The translations under genes were made by a program, and so were the position numbers. The notes under the pieces were generated by a model that ran no database searches, had not been told where the DNA came from, and saw nothing but the letters and a program-made list of their open reading frames with translations. Below are positions 19,601 to 28,207 of a stretch of 64,000 nucleotides of DNA, in pieces. The stretch is from Malassezia japonica (lineage: Eukaryota; Basidiomycota; Malasseziomycetes; Malasseziales; Malasseziaceae). Within the stretch, counting starts at the first letter, position 1; each line of letters starts with the position of its first letter. The stretch lies in contig NC_083370.1 of assembly GCF_029542785.1 (NCBI RefSeq), positions 558,001 to 622,000 on the forward strand, given 5' to 3'.

Positions 19601-20493
19601 GCTCTCGCCGAGCGGCGCAACGGGCGACGAGTCGTCGGTCAGCTCCTCGGACGAGGCGCGCTCGTTCAGCCCACAGGCGGAGCGGCGTACGGCACTTATG
19701 CCTCCGATTCGGAGCGCGACAAGCGCAGTGCCAGAGAGGTCGCAGAATGCACAGGACAGCTCGTTCATGGCAGAAATGTACGACGATCTCATGTTGCCTA
19801 ACGAGGTCGTGAGCTACTCGAGCCCAATTGTCTTGAAGCGCACGGGTGCGGGCGGCATGTTTTCCAAGCGCTGCCAGCTCTTGCTGACGAGCTACCCGCG
19901 GCTGCTGTGCGTAAGGGAAAGCACGCGCACGCTCAAGGTCCTCTGCGAAGTGATCCTACGCCCGGTCCCGCCCAACGTCACGGACGACCAGCGGGGTGGG
20001 GGCGTGTATGCCGCGCTCGAGCGTACCACCTCGCAGCGCAGTGCGACGACGCGGCAGCGCAGGTCGCACTCGCTGCGCAGCCAGCCGTCGCTGCCGGCCA
20101 TGTCGTTCCAGTCGATGAATGCGCTTTCGCGGGGGCTGTCGCGCATGGGCGCCAACCGCACCGCAAGCGACGCATATTCGCGCTACCCGTCCAGCGGTAC
20201 GCCGTCCAGCGTCGCTTCGCAGTCGGAAACCAACATGCCCGCGAGCCTGGGTCGCAGCCCGTCGGGTCGCGAAGACGCGCTTCGATTGCCGCTCGCGAAT
20301 GAGAGCAAGTACGATAATTGGCTACTGAGTGTGGAAACCAAGGCGCCTCGCTCGTTTATTGTGAATACGGTACGTCGACCAACTAACGCAGCCTGGGCGA
20401 GCATTTGTTTTTGAAGATCCAGCAGGGGACCCGCAATACTGGGCACAGTGCATTCGACAAGCCGAGCTCCAGTACGCCGTGTCCCAATCGTGA
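16662..20493 (+). CDS. PDK1-type protein kinase (Pkh family)
   Basis: The protein has 1,269 residues with one 22-nt intron at 20370-20391 near the 3' end. Residues 1-600 are Ser/Pro/Arg-rich and disordered. The kinase domain (about 605-930) has GEVLGEGSYSTVIKAWDL, the catalytic loop VIHRDIKPENMLL, DFGSAKIL and the activation-segment SFVGTAEYVSPELL followed by SDWWAFGCVLYQ. A PH domain spans about 1047-1269 (VVSYSSPIVLKRTG onwards) and is completed only by splicing, with the last exon giving GRAFVFEDPAGDPQYWAQ. Kinase plus C-terminal PH is the PDK1 layout; fungal Pkh kinases phosphorylate AGC kinases and signal sphingolipid status. An insert rich in Ser and Thr sits between DFG and the activation loop (SIASSTVSIAPTEAS). 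Confidence 0.93.
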
Positions 20494-20502
20494 TGTGGAG
20501 AG

Positions 20503-20545
20503 GTGGGGTCGCCTGTGCGTGCATGTGGGGTCGTCTGTGCGTGCA
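20503..20545 (+). repeat. 21-nt direct repeat with GTGCGTGCA ends
   Basis: Two adjacent copies read GTGGGGTCG-Y-CTGTGCGTGCA with C or T at the variable position, separated by one base. The 11-mer CGCCTGTGCGT in the first copy recurs in the promoter of the neighbouring paralogue at about 21400-21410, which suggests a shared regulatory site. Confidence 0.7.
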
Positions 20546-20651
20546 GGCAGGCACACTTCGGCGACCCGTGCGTCTATGCAAGCACACTCCAGCGCCCGTG
20601 CGTAGCGCACAAGCAGCACGTTGCTGGGGTGATGCTGCGACCGTAGAAGCC

Positions 20652-20659
20652 ATAAAAAG
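20652..20659 (+). promoter_or_regulatory. TATA-like element of small secreted protein gene 1
   Basis: The sequence ATAAAAAG begins 36 nt before the ATG. The paralogous gene downstream has the same octamer 35 nt before its ATG. The conserved sequence and spacing in two otherwise diverged promoters support a functional core promoter element. Confidence 0.65.
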
Positions 20660-20687
20660 ACGCTCGTTTGGTGGTCGCCTCGCCACA

Positions 20688-21001
20688 ATGAACTTCTTCA
20701 CTCTCCTGTGCTTCTTTGCTCTCGTTTCTGCCTCGCTGGGTATGTTGATTTGTTAATGTAGTGTTTGCTGGGTCTACCGCGGTGGCCCAGCCGATGGCGC
20801 TCATGGCGCGTGGTGGCCAGTGCAGCGGCGGCGGCCAAGTGCTGCAGGAGTACGTTGGATTGCTGACACAGAATTGAGCAGGCGATCCTCGCGGTCCTTC
20901 CGATGCTCTCGCCCATCCTTACCGCCTTGGGCGCGCCCGAGGTGACTCCGATCCTTGGCCTCGTCCTCAAGGTGCTCGAGTCGCTGCACCTCTTTTGCTA
21001 G
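20688..21001 (+). CDS. Small secreted protein 1 (unrecognised family)
   Basis: Two 22-nt introns (20740-20761 and 20850-20871) hide this 89-residue protein. Exon 1 encodes a signal peptide beginning MNFFTLLCFFALVSASL. Exon 2 ends with the motif RGGQCSGGGQVLQE. Exon 3 encodes a hydrophobic, probably helical segment (AILAVLPMLSPILTALG) ending in a terminal cysteine, HLFC. The mature protein thus has two cysteines, one central and one last, possibly a disulfide. A second gene 528 nt downstream has the same three-exon plan, intron phases 1 and 2, an equivalent RG-C-GG-LQ motif and a terminal cysteine, so the two are tandem paralogues. I do not recognise the family; it is not obviously a known Malassezia allergen or hydrophobin. 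Confidence 0.75.
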
Positions 21002-21529
21002 TGTCGTAGAGTGATCCATTTATTTAACACTTATTTGGGCGAATTGTGGGGAAGTGGAGGATGCTCCGGCCGGTGGTGGCACACAGGTGGGGAAGGCGTG
21101 CGTGCGATCTTTGTACCTTGTATCCGTTCCTGTGCGCTTGGTTCCTGATCTGCAAGGGTCCCATGCTCCTATCTTGTCGTCGTCGGACCGCACATCTTCA
21201 GCACGTGGTGATCAGGTCATGGTCTATTCAGCCATGCGGCCAATCCTGTGTGTGCCCTTCCCGACGATCACACGAAGAAATGGGGATCTGTAGATGCATT
21301 GCATAGATTTCTCAGGGGATATTTCATGCAACAGCACAGACCATACTACGCTCGGGGAAAATGCCAGTGCGTACGTCCAACGCCTGAGCGTGCGTCAAGC
21401 GCCTGTGCGTACGCAGAGCACGTTCCCCGTCAGTGCGCAACCCCCCCACCCCATTCTGGGGTTGGGCGCCTACCCTAGAGCTAACCAGACAAGGATAAAA
21501 AGAGGCCTCTGCCCACCCCGACCCTCACC
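21002..21529. other. 528-nt intergenic region between the two small secreted protein genes
   Basis: No convincing gene is seen. The first part is AT-richer (TTTATTTAACACTTATTT at about 21019-21036) and probably contains the 3' end of the upstream transcript. The last 170 nt hold three GTGCGT motifs (about 21367, 21390, 21405), a short perfect hairpin CCCCA-TTC-TGGGG at 21449-21461 and a TATA-like element. Short open frames here have no initiation context or conserved content that would support them. At over 500 nt this is the longest non-coding stretch in the window. Confidence 0.6.
21495..21502 (+). promoter_or_regulatory. TATA-like element of small secreted protein gene 2
   Basis: ATAAAAAG starts 35 nt before the ATG and is identical in sequence and nearly identical in spacing to the element upstream of the paralogue. 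Confidence 0.65.
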
Positions 21530-21850
21530 ATGAAGTGGACTCCTATTCTCTCGCTTGCTCTGTGCCTCATCGCCCTGGGTACGTCTCTCTTCTTACACCA
21601 GCCGACGCCCACCAGCCCCTTGACCTTACGTCCGCTCTGCGCCGTATGCGCCGCGGCAACAGTCGCTGCGGCGGCTCGCCCGAGCTGCAGCAGTACGTCC
21701 TCTCTCTGACACAGCCTCGAGTCGACGCTGCAAAAGGCCTCGCCGCACGTCCACAAGGCCCTCTACAAGGTGCACAATGACCATGCCCAGGTTAACGCTA
21801 CTGCGCAGCACATCCACGCGCTGCTTGCCAAGGTGCAGGAGCTGTGCTAG
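21530..21850 (+). CDS. Small secreted protein 2 (paralogue of protein 1)
   Basis: Introns of 23 nt (21579-21601) and 22 nt (21693-21714) join three exons into 91 residues. The signal peptide MKWTPILSLALCLIALADA is likely cut after ADA. Exon 2 ends RGNSRCGGSPELQH, matching the RG-x-C-x-GG-x-LQ element of the upstream paralogue. Exon 3 is a His/Gln/Ala-rich helical segment ending VQELC. Exon lengths (49, 91, 136 nt) parallel those of the first gene (52, 88, 130 nt), and intron phases are the same. Sequence outside the motif is strongly diverged, which suggests old duplication or fast evolution. No function can be assigned; secretion and one disulfide are inferred. Confidence 0.75.
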
Positions 21851-21975
21851 CTTCCCCGGTTGTTCTTTGTAGGCAAGACAATGTTATTTTGTTAGGAAAC
21901 CTGCTAGGCCGCCCGATTGAACGCACGATCAGGGACCTGCGTCGTGACCCTCGTTGCGGGGCGTATTTGCCCGCC

Positions 21976-22705
21976 ATGTCGCAGATCCTGGGAAGTGCGG
22001 CGAAGTTTGTCGCTGGAAAGCAAGCCAACGAGTTCGCACACCGCTTTGAGCCCGAGGTAGGTGGCGCGACAGGTGCTTACGCAGGACCCCTACTATGAGT
22101 ACTACGAGCAGAACGGCAAACAAAAACGCCGCAAGGTACGTTGTTCGTCTGACGCAGCGTGCGCTGCCTCCCGGTCTCTCGAAGAAGGATGCCAAGATCC
22201 TGCGCAAGGTGATGCGCCGTGCGCACTACCTCGACAAGGGGTTCCACATCTGCGGTATCCGTTTCGGTTGGACCTTCCTCATCGGCCTGATTCCGCTGGC
22301 TGGTGACATTACCGATGCCCTGCTCAACTACCACCTTGTGGTGAAGAAGGCGAAGCAGGTCGACGGGTACGTCGCTCTCCTAACCCAGTATTCCTGAATC
22401 GCTCATCCGCCAAATGATGATGAACAACGCGGTCTCGATTGGTGTCGGTGTCGTGCCGCTGGTGGGTGACATTGCCTTGGCCGCCTGGAAGACCAACTGG
22501 CGCAACGCAGCTCTGCTCGAAAAATGTACGTCCCTTTCCTAACCCAGTCCTGCGCGAGCGCGGCGCGGCCAACCTTGCCGGCAACGGATTCGACACGCAG
22601 GGCGGCGCCGGCCACTCGTCCGCGATCGGCACGCAGCACGCGACCGCCACCGGCGCCACGCACGGCGGAGCCGCTCCTCCTCCCGTTCCGCATCGCCCTA
22701 CGTAG
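21976..22705 (+). CDS. DUF4112-like membrane-associated protein
   Basis: Four introns (22057-22084 of 28 nt; 22136-22157, 22367-22388 and 22526-22547 of 22 nt) yield 211 residues beginning MSQILGSAAKFVAGKQANEF. The core contains ILRKVMRRAHYLDKGFHI, IRFGWTFLIGLIPLAGDITD and IGVGVVPLVGDIALAAWKTN. This duplicated GLIPLAGD / GVVPLVGD pattern is characteristic of the DUF4112 family. Two hydrophobic helices correspond to these segments. The Gly/Ala/His-rich C-terminus is disordered. The biochemical function is unknown. The 28-nt first intron is the longest in this gene, and an internal AG at its position 16 is unlikely to be used. Confidence 0.78.
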
Positions 22706-22744
22706 TGTTAATGAGAAAGAGAGGTGGTATACAGCTAGACGCGA

Positions 22745-24259
22745 CTATGCCCAGTCGCGGGGGTGCTCCAGCACATCCTGGATCTCGTCCCGTGCGGCCA
22801 TTTCTCCAGTCGGATGCGACGCGGCCTTCTCCGCCTTGTCCATCAAGGCGGCGGTCGAGTTCTCGCGGCCGGTACCGGTCGTGCCGTCCATATACTCCCA
22901 GCGTGCCTCGAGAGGCAGGCTCATGAGAATGCTCTCAATGCGCGCGCCCGGCGTCATGAGACCAAACTTGGTCCCGCGGTCGTACACGAGGTTGAACTCG
23001 ACGTAGCGGCCGCGGCGCAGGTGCTGCCAGTCGAGGTTCTGCTGCGTGTACGGCATGTTCTTGCGCATTTCCACCAGGGGAATGTACGCCGGAACAAACG
23101 CATCGCCCAGCGCACGCACCGTACGGAAAAGCGTCTCGCGATCGTGCTGCTTGGCAGAGACGAGCTGTTCGGCCTTGTGCTTCTGGCCGTCAAAGACAGG
23201 AATAAACGTCGGCGTGCCCTTGTTCCAGGTGGGAAGCGTCAGGTCGTCAAAGAAGATGCCACCGACGCCACGGGACTCGTTGCGGTGCGTAATGCGGAAG
23301 TAACTGTCGCACCACTTCTTCCACGCGGGGTAAAAGGCGGCATCCTGCTGGTCCGCGGCGTTCTTGAGCGTTTCGTGGAAGTGGCGCGCGTCCTCCGCAA
23401 AGAGGTAGGTCGGCGTCAGGTCGGAGCCGCCGCCGAACCACCACGCCGCCGGCTCCTCCGAGTAGCGAGGATTCGGCGAACCGTCTTTGAGCGTCTTGGG
23501 GTGCGACAGCTCAAAGTAGCGGTAGTTCATGTGCGCCGTCGGTGCGAAAGGATTGCGGGGATGGATCACGAGGCTGAGACCCGTCGCAAAGAACGGCATG
23601 TTGTCCACTTCGGCGTCGGGGCCCTCGGTCTTGTACCCGATGCGCTCCACCAGTCCGCTGTGGTCCGCCGACATTTGGCGGATGGCAGCCGGAGGAAGCT
23701 TGCCGTACACCACACTGACGTTCACGCCGGCCTTTTCAAAGACCTTGCCGTCCTGCATGACGCACGAAATGCCTTCGCCACCCTCCTTGCGCTCCCAGGA
23801 CTCAACAAGGAAGTTCTTGGTATCATCGCCATGCTTCTCCGAGTTTTCCTCGGCCTGCACTGCATGCACGATACGGCTCTGCAGGAGCTTGACGTAGGTC
23901 GCCATGCGCGTGCGCATCGGCACCGAAGGATCGGTCAGCACCGACTCGTCGAGGTGCGACACGTCGAGCTTGTGCGAGACCTTGGTCGACGCATTCTTGG
24001 GCTCTGTCGGTGCATCGCACTCGACCACACCCCCGCCGCACGCGCCCTGGATCGCGAGCGTGAGCGCAGCAGCCGCACCGAGCGACGCAACGGCCATCGC
24101 CTTGCGCAGAACGTGCGGCTGCATAGAAATCGCACGCCGGGGACCATGCGACTGATTCAGCTGGCGCATAGGCACCGGTGCCGCAGACAGGCGCATCTGC
24201 GACCGCGCAGCGCGGAGAGCCAGCGGCTTGAACATGGTTTGGGGCAATGGATTGGGCAT
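22745..24259 (-). CDS. HEM13: Coproporphyrinogen III oxidase
   Basis: This is an intronless gene of 504 residues. Oxygen-dependent coproporphyrinogen oxidase signatures are clear: HPRNPFAPTAHMNYRYFE, AWWFGGGSDLTPTYLF, GVGGIFFDDL and RGRYVEFNLVYDRGTKFGL. The enzyme converts coproporphyrinogen III to protoporphyrinogen IX in haem synthesis. The N-terminal 130 residues are an Arg-rich presequence (MFKPLALRAARSQMRLS) followed by a hydrophobic helix (AMAVASLGAAAALTLAIQ). That layout is expected for delivery to the mitochondrial intermembrane space, unlike cytosolic S. cerevisiae Hem13. Start alternatives are 24259 (MPNPLPQT) and 24235 (MFKPL); the frame further upstream begins with GTG. Confidence 0.95.
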   Translation of the reverse strand: MPNPLPQTMFKPLALRAARSQMRLSAAPVPMRQLNQSHGPRRAISMQPHVLRKAMAVASLGAAAALTLAIQGACGGGVVECDAPTEPKNASTKVSHKLDVSHLDESVLTDPSVPMRTRMATYVKLLQSRIVHAVQAEENSEKHGDDTKNFLVESWERKEGGEGISCVMQDGKVFEKAGVNVSVVYGKLPPAAIRQMSADHSGLVERIGYKTEGPDAEVDNMPFFATGLSLVIHPRNPFAPTAHMNYRYFELSHPKTLKDGSPNPRYSEEPAAWWFGGGSDLTPTYLFAEDARHFHETLKNAADQQDAAFYPAWKKWCDSYFRITHRNESRGVGGIFFDDLTLPTWNKGTPTFIPVFDGQKHKAEQLVSAKQHDRETLFRTVRALGDAFVPAYIPLVEMRKNMPYTQQNLDWQHLRRGRYVEFNLVYDRGTKFGLMTPGARIESILMSLPLEARWEYMDGTTGTGRENSTAALMDKAEKAASHPTGEMAARDEIQDVLEHPRDWA

Positions 24260-24333
24260 GAGGCACCACTTGTCGCCCGTGCGCTGGTCATACGACACGC
24301 TGACTAAGCCAGGGTTCTAGAAGGGGCCGTGCA

Positions 24334-26397
24334 CTATAGGTCCGCGGCGAGGTCCAGTGCCATGTGCCAGTGAACGTGCTCGAGGCGCAGGCGGTCGAGG
24401 ATCACCTCGTAGCTACGGCGCGGGGCGTCCTCCTCGTCCGGGTCGTCAAACATCGGGACAGATGCCTGGTGGTCACAGCGACGGCAGCACCAGCGGGCCA
24501 TTTCTGTTTGGGTATCATGGTCCGTGACTCTTTCGTAGGCGGCCTCGGCAGGGGCCTCGGCAGGGGCCTCGGCAGGGGCCTCGGCAGGAGCCTCTGTATG
24601 CGCATCGGTGGGGGCCCTGGGTGGCAGAGGCTCGTGCTCAGGCTCGGGCGCCTCGTCGGACGGCGCGCGCTTCCGCTTCGGCTCAAAAAAGGTATGCAGC
24701 TGCTGCTGGTCCCGAGACTGCCGCTCCAAGCCTGCAAACGAGAGCGAAAGCGTGGCTATACCGACACGGTCGGGGCCAGTCGCCCGCTCCAAGCTCTGCC
24801 CGATGCCTTGGCTCCATAGTTTCTCGGCCTTGCCGTAGATCTCTTTGGCCAACTCCTCGTTGCGCACAAAGCCGAACGGCATCTGCTGGCTGCGCGTGCC
24901 GGATGTACCGCTCACGAGGTACCGCAGCACGAGGGAGCGGGGGTACAGCAGCGGGCACTCTTCGCGCTCTTCTTGCAGACGCGCGCTGAGCTCGGCAGAC
25001 ATGATCGAGAGCCAGTGCAGCCCTTTTGCGTACGAGACGAGCGCAGGCTGGAAGTTCTTCGCCGACATCATCGACCGGTTGGACGTGCGCCGGCTGACGT
25101 CCGAGCGGTCCATGCCGCGAAAAAGGTCATATAGCCAGCGGCCATCCGCACCGAACCGGCTCTGCATCTCGGACGCGGAAATCGGCCAGAGCTCGCCGAC
25201 GGTCGAGTCCCCCCACGCATCCGCGACCTCTGCGCCGAGCTTCCCGCCGAGGAAGCGGATCTTGCGAAAAGGAAGGGGCTCCAGAAAGTCGAGCACGTAC
25301 CGCGGCAGCAAGAGTGTCTGGCTGCACGGTTTGCGATGGGACGAGCACAGCTTGGCCAGTGCCTTGTTCTCTGCAATGCCCGCCGATGTCGTGTAGCCGA
25401 GCTGCTCGACAATGTGCTTGCGTACGGCGATCATGCGCTCTGCAGCAATGGAATAGGCCACATCCAACCACGTCATGTCGGTAATCGCCGCCTCGTCGTC
25501 AGACGCTTGCGACGCCTGCTGCGTCGTGTCGACATTATCCTGCTCGGACGGCCACCAAGCGCCGAGCAAGGTCCAAGACTTCTTGACAAGCTCCTGCTTG
25601 ACAAACAACGGCAGCGGGGGAAGCGGCGCATCGAGCATTGGTGCACGTTCCTCGGCCGTCGCGCGCTCGACGTCTCTGCGAATATCGAGTAGAGGGAAGC
25701 GGTGCATGAGCTCTTTGCGCACATAGACAGAGAGGTCAAAGAACGACTCGTCGATCGACGCTTTCTCAAACAGGATATCGTCGTCGACGCTCCCCTCTTG
25801 CATCGCAAGCAGGCTCGGTGCCCAGCAGTCGGCCACCACCGGTGCGAGGTCAAAGCCCAGGTGCGTGCCGGACGAGTGGTGCAGCAGCCGCCGCTGAAAG
25901 ATTTCCATAATCTTTTTCGACTCTCGCCGATAGAGGTCCAGCGAAATTTTGTGCGTCTTGCTGCTTGGGTTCTTGTAGTACTGCGGCGTATCGTCCCCGG
26001 GCCCGTACGACGCGACGTGGATAAGCTGCAGCGACGGGCACCGCTCTTTGGCCTGCTCGAGCGTGCAGTTGAAGCGGTTCACGCCGTGTGCGCGCGCCGC
26101 ATAATTCACTGCAATCAGGCTTGTCCACTGCAGCACAGCAAGTGGCGTAGTTTTGCAGTCGATCCCCAGCCGCGCCGCTTCAAACTGCGCGTACGCCGCA
26201 TCGACGTCGCAGTGCGCAATGACGCGCAACGGATTCGACGCTTCGAATGTCGTGCTGAGCAGGTGGCGGAACGTTACTACCGGCTCTGCACGCACAGGAC
26301 GATCGTATATACTCCCAGAGGCCGTCTCCCCCCTCCCCTCCCTCTCTCCTTCGACATAACGGTACCGATGCGCCTCCGTCGTCGTTTGGTAGCTCAT
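24334..26397 (-). CDS. RAD30: DNA polymerase eta (Y family)
   Basis: This is an intronless gene of 687 residues starting MSYQTTTEAHRYRYVEG. Catalytic blocks of Y-family polymerases are present: IAHCDVDAAYAQFEAARLG, SLIAVNYAARAHGVNRF and KASIDESFFDLS with the Asp-Glu pair. Then come the thumb and little-finger region (LGYTTSAGIAENKALAKL) and a C-terminal zinc finger with CCRRC and EHVHWHMALDLA, a UBZ ubiquitin-binding motif. Pol eta bypasses UV photoproducts, and the UBZ recruits it to ubiquitinated PCNA. Between polymerase and UBZ lies a tandem EAPA repeat. No clear PIP box was seen, although LHTFFEPK after RDQQQ near residue 590 is a candidate. Diverges from PRP45 with 68 nt between start codons. 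Confidence 0.94.
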   Translation of the reverse strand: MSYQTTTEAHRYRYVEGEREGRGETASGSIYDRPVRAEPVVTFRHLLSTTFEASNPLRVIAHCDVDAAYAQFEAARLGIDCKTTPLAVLQWTSLIAVNYAARAHGVNRFNCTLEQAKERCPSLQLIHVASYGPGDDTPQYYKNPSSKTHKISLDLYRRESKKIMEIFQRRLLHHSSGTHLGFDLAPVVADCWAPSLLAMQEGSVDDDILFEKASIDESFFDLSVYVRKELMHRFPLLDIRRDVERATAEERAPMLDAPLPPLPLFVKQELVKKSWTLLGAWWPSEQDNVDTTQQASQASDDEAAITDMTWLDVAYSIAAERMIAVRKHIVEQLGYTTSAGIAENKALAKLCSSHRKPCSQTLLLPRYVLDFLEPLPFRKIRFLGGKLGAEVADAWGDSTVGELWPISASEMQSRFGADGRWLYDLFRGMDRSDVSRRTSNRSMMSAKNFQPALVSYAKGLHWLSIMSAELSARLQEEREECPLLYPRSLVLRYLVSGTSGTRSQQMPFGFVRNEELAKEIYGKAEKLWSQGIGQSLERATGPDRVGIATLSLSFAGLERQSRDQQQLHTFFEPKRKRAPSDEAPEPEHEPLPPRAPTDAHTEAPAEAPAEAPAEAPAEAAYERVTDHDTQTEMARWCCRRCDHQASVPMFDDPDEEDAPRRSYEVILDRLRLEHVHWHMALDLAADL
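24541..24600 (-). repeat. In-frame EAPA tandem repeat in Pol eta
   Basis: About five copies of a 12-nt unit (GGGGCCTCGGCA on the plus strand) encode EAPAEAPAEAPAEAPAEA between the polymerase domain and the UBZ finger. Being a multiple of three, copy-number change would keep the frame. Confidence 0.85.
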
Positions 26398-26465
26398 TGC
26401 GCCGGGGCCATCGTGTGGAGAAAGATCACGTGCGCTCCCTCCCAGTGGCGACGACGCTGAGCAAG

Positions 26466-27920
26466 ATGGCGGCACCCGGCGGAGCGCTTACGCTCCATGT
26501 GGACGCAGAAGGCAAGGCGCGGTACGATGCTATCGTGCAACAGGGCCGCCGCGACGGCCAGCACGTACAGTCGCAATTCAAGGACCTGATCCCCCTCTCG
26601 GAGCGTGAAGAGTCCAAGGACCAGAAGCGGTCGTTGGATCGCCCCTCGGAAGAGGAAGTGTCTGCCACGGCGGACCGTACGCGCCAGGCACTCGAGCAGA
26701 TTGTGCACGGCAAGATCAAGGCGGCGCAGCCCAAGAATGTGCCGAACAGCAGCGGGAGCACGTCCTATCTGCGCTATACGCCTGCTTCTCAGGGCCAGGA
26801 CGGCAAGAAGCAGCGCATCATCAAGATGTCCGAGGTGGTCGAGGACCCGCTGGAGCCGCCGCGGCACAAGTTCAAAAAGGTGCCGGGCGGCCCCCCCAGC
26901 CCCCCGCCGCCGGTCCTGCGCAGTCCCCCTCGCAAGGTTACGGCACAGGAGCAGAAAGAGTGGATGATCCCCCCCTGCATTTCGAACTGGAAGAACAACA
27001 AGGGTTACACTATTCCCCTGGACAAGCGCCTCGCGGCAGACGGTCGCGGCCTGCAAGACGTGTACATTAATGATAACTTTGCGCAGTTCTCCGAAGCGCT
27101 GCACCTCGCCGACCGCCATGCGCGCGAGGAAGTGCGCCAGCGCAACCAGATGCAAGAAAAGATTGCTGCGAAGGAGAAAGCGATGCGCGAAGAGAACCTG
27201 CGCTCGCTTGCGCAGCGTGCGCGTGAGGCGCGTGCCGGCGTTGCGCCCTCGAACGGCAGCCGTGTTGCTGCGACCGGTGGCGAGATGCCTGCGGCGATGG
27301 CCGGCTACGGCAGCAGCGACAGCGACGACGAGGAGGACGACGAGGCGGCGGCCGAGCGTAACCGCCTGCGTGAGGAGCGCCGCCGCGAGCGCGAGCGCGA
27401 TCTGCGCATGAGCAATATGGGCAAGGAGCAACGCGCGCGCGCCTTTGCCAAGGAGCAGAACCGCGACGTTTCCGAAAAGGTCGCGCTTGGCCTCGCGAAG
27501 CCGACGATGAGCAAAGAGTCGATGACCGACGCGCGTCTCTTCAACCGCGAGTCGTTGTCGAACACGTTTGGAAGCGACGACTCGTACAACCTCTACGACA
27601 AGCCCCTGTTCCAGGGCTCCTCGGCTGCTGCAGCCATTTATCGCCGCCCTGGAACCGGCGGTGCAGACGACATCTATGGAGGGGGCACCGAGAGCGGGAT
27701 CAGTGCTGAGCTCGAAAACGACCGCTTCGGCCTCGGGAAGTCCAAGGGTTTCGAGGGGTCACAGTTCCAAGAGCAACGTGCAGGTCCCGTGCAGTTCGAG
27801 AAGGATGCCAGCGATCCATTCGCTATTGACCAATTCCTCGAAGAGGCCAAGCGCGGCACGAAACGTGCGGGGCTCGAAGACCCTGCGCACGCGAAGCGCC
27901 CCCGTGACACCTCGCCATAG
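26466..27920 (+). CDS. PRP45: SNW-domain splicing factor Prp45/SKIP
   Basis: This is an intronless gene of 484 residues. The SNW core is clear: MSEVVEDPLEPPRHKFKK, GGPPSPPPPVLRSPPRKVT, the signature IPPCISNWKNNKGYTIPLDK and RLAADGRGLQDVYIND. Charged helical segments and an acidic patch follow. Prp45/SNW1 is an activated-spliceosome component contacting several snRNP elements. The protein begins MAAPGGALTLHVDAEGKARY, which aligns with a point about 60 residues into typical SNW proteins, so the usual N-terminal block with PYGxR and DFGDGGAFPE is absent. I found no upstream exon for it in the 68 nt before the divergent gene. The tail ends AHAKRPRDTSP, a basic motif. Confidence 0.93.
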   Translation: MAAPGGALTLHVDAEGKARYDAIVQQGRRDGQHVQSQFKDLIPLSEREESKDQKRSLDRPSEEEVSATADRTRQALEQIVHGKIKAAQPKNVPNSSGSTSYLRYTPASQGQDGKKQRIIKMSEVVEDPLEPPRHKFKKVPGGPPSPPPPVLRSPPRKVTAQEQKEWMIPPCISNWKNNKGYTIPLDKRLAADGRGLQDVYINDNFAQFSEALHLADRHAREEVRQRNQMQEKIAAKEKAMREENLRSLAQRAREARAGVAPSNGSRVAATGGEMPAAMAGYGSSDSDDEEDDEAAAERNRLREERRRERERDLRMSNMGKEQRARAFAKEQNRDVSEKVALGLAKPTMSKESMTDARLFNRESLSNTFGSDDSYNLYDKPLFQGSSAAAAIYRRPGTGGADDIYGGGTESGISAELENDRFGLGKSKGFEGSQFQEQRAGPVQFEKDASDPFAIDQFLEEAKRGTKRAGLEDPAHAKRPRDTSP

Positions 27921-28207
27921 CTATTTGTCGGCTGTGCCGCAAACTCCGCAGTCACGTGAATATGCAAACCACGCGAGAACGAACCGTATTTGCACGAATT
28001 GCTCGACAGCCGATCGATGTGAATTGCGCCAATCGCCGCGTGGCGAAGTCATTTTACGCCCCCACGCGAAGAAAAAAATGGGCCACTGGCAAGGGGGCCC
28101 TGTCAGGCGAGCTGCGCGGTGAGCCCAACAGGGAAGGCACGAGGGGCGTTCGCTTTTCGTCTTTAACGAGCTTCTGGCAGGGTTCCCCACACTTTCCCCC
28201 TTCCCTT

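Larger units (their letters stand above)
20494..20687. other. Intergenic region upstream of the first small secreted protein gene
   Basis: No gene is visible. The region carries a 21-nt near-perfect direct repeat at 20503-20523 and 20525-20545, differing at one position, each ending GTGCGTGCA. Further CGTGCGT-type motifs lie at about 20567 and 20597, with a TATA-like element close to the next gene. It is probably the promoter of the small secreted protein gene. Confidence 0.6.

Noticed and set aside
22057..22072. A 16-nt alternative intron in the DUF4112-like gene ending at an internal CAG
   Set aside because: It lacks a branch motif, and using the 28-nt version gives the GTAGGT...CTTAC-GCAG pattern and a sensible join.
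22763..24307. 514-codon open frame antisense to HEM13
   Set aside because: Shadow frame; the minus strand encodes complete coproporphyrinogen oxidase.
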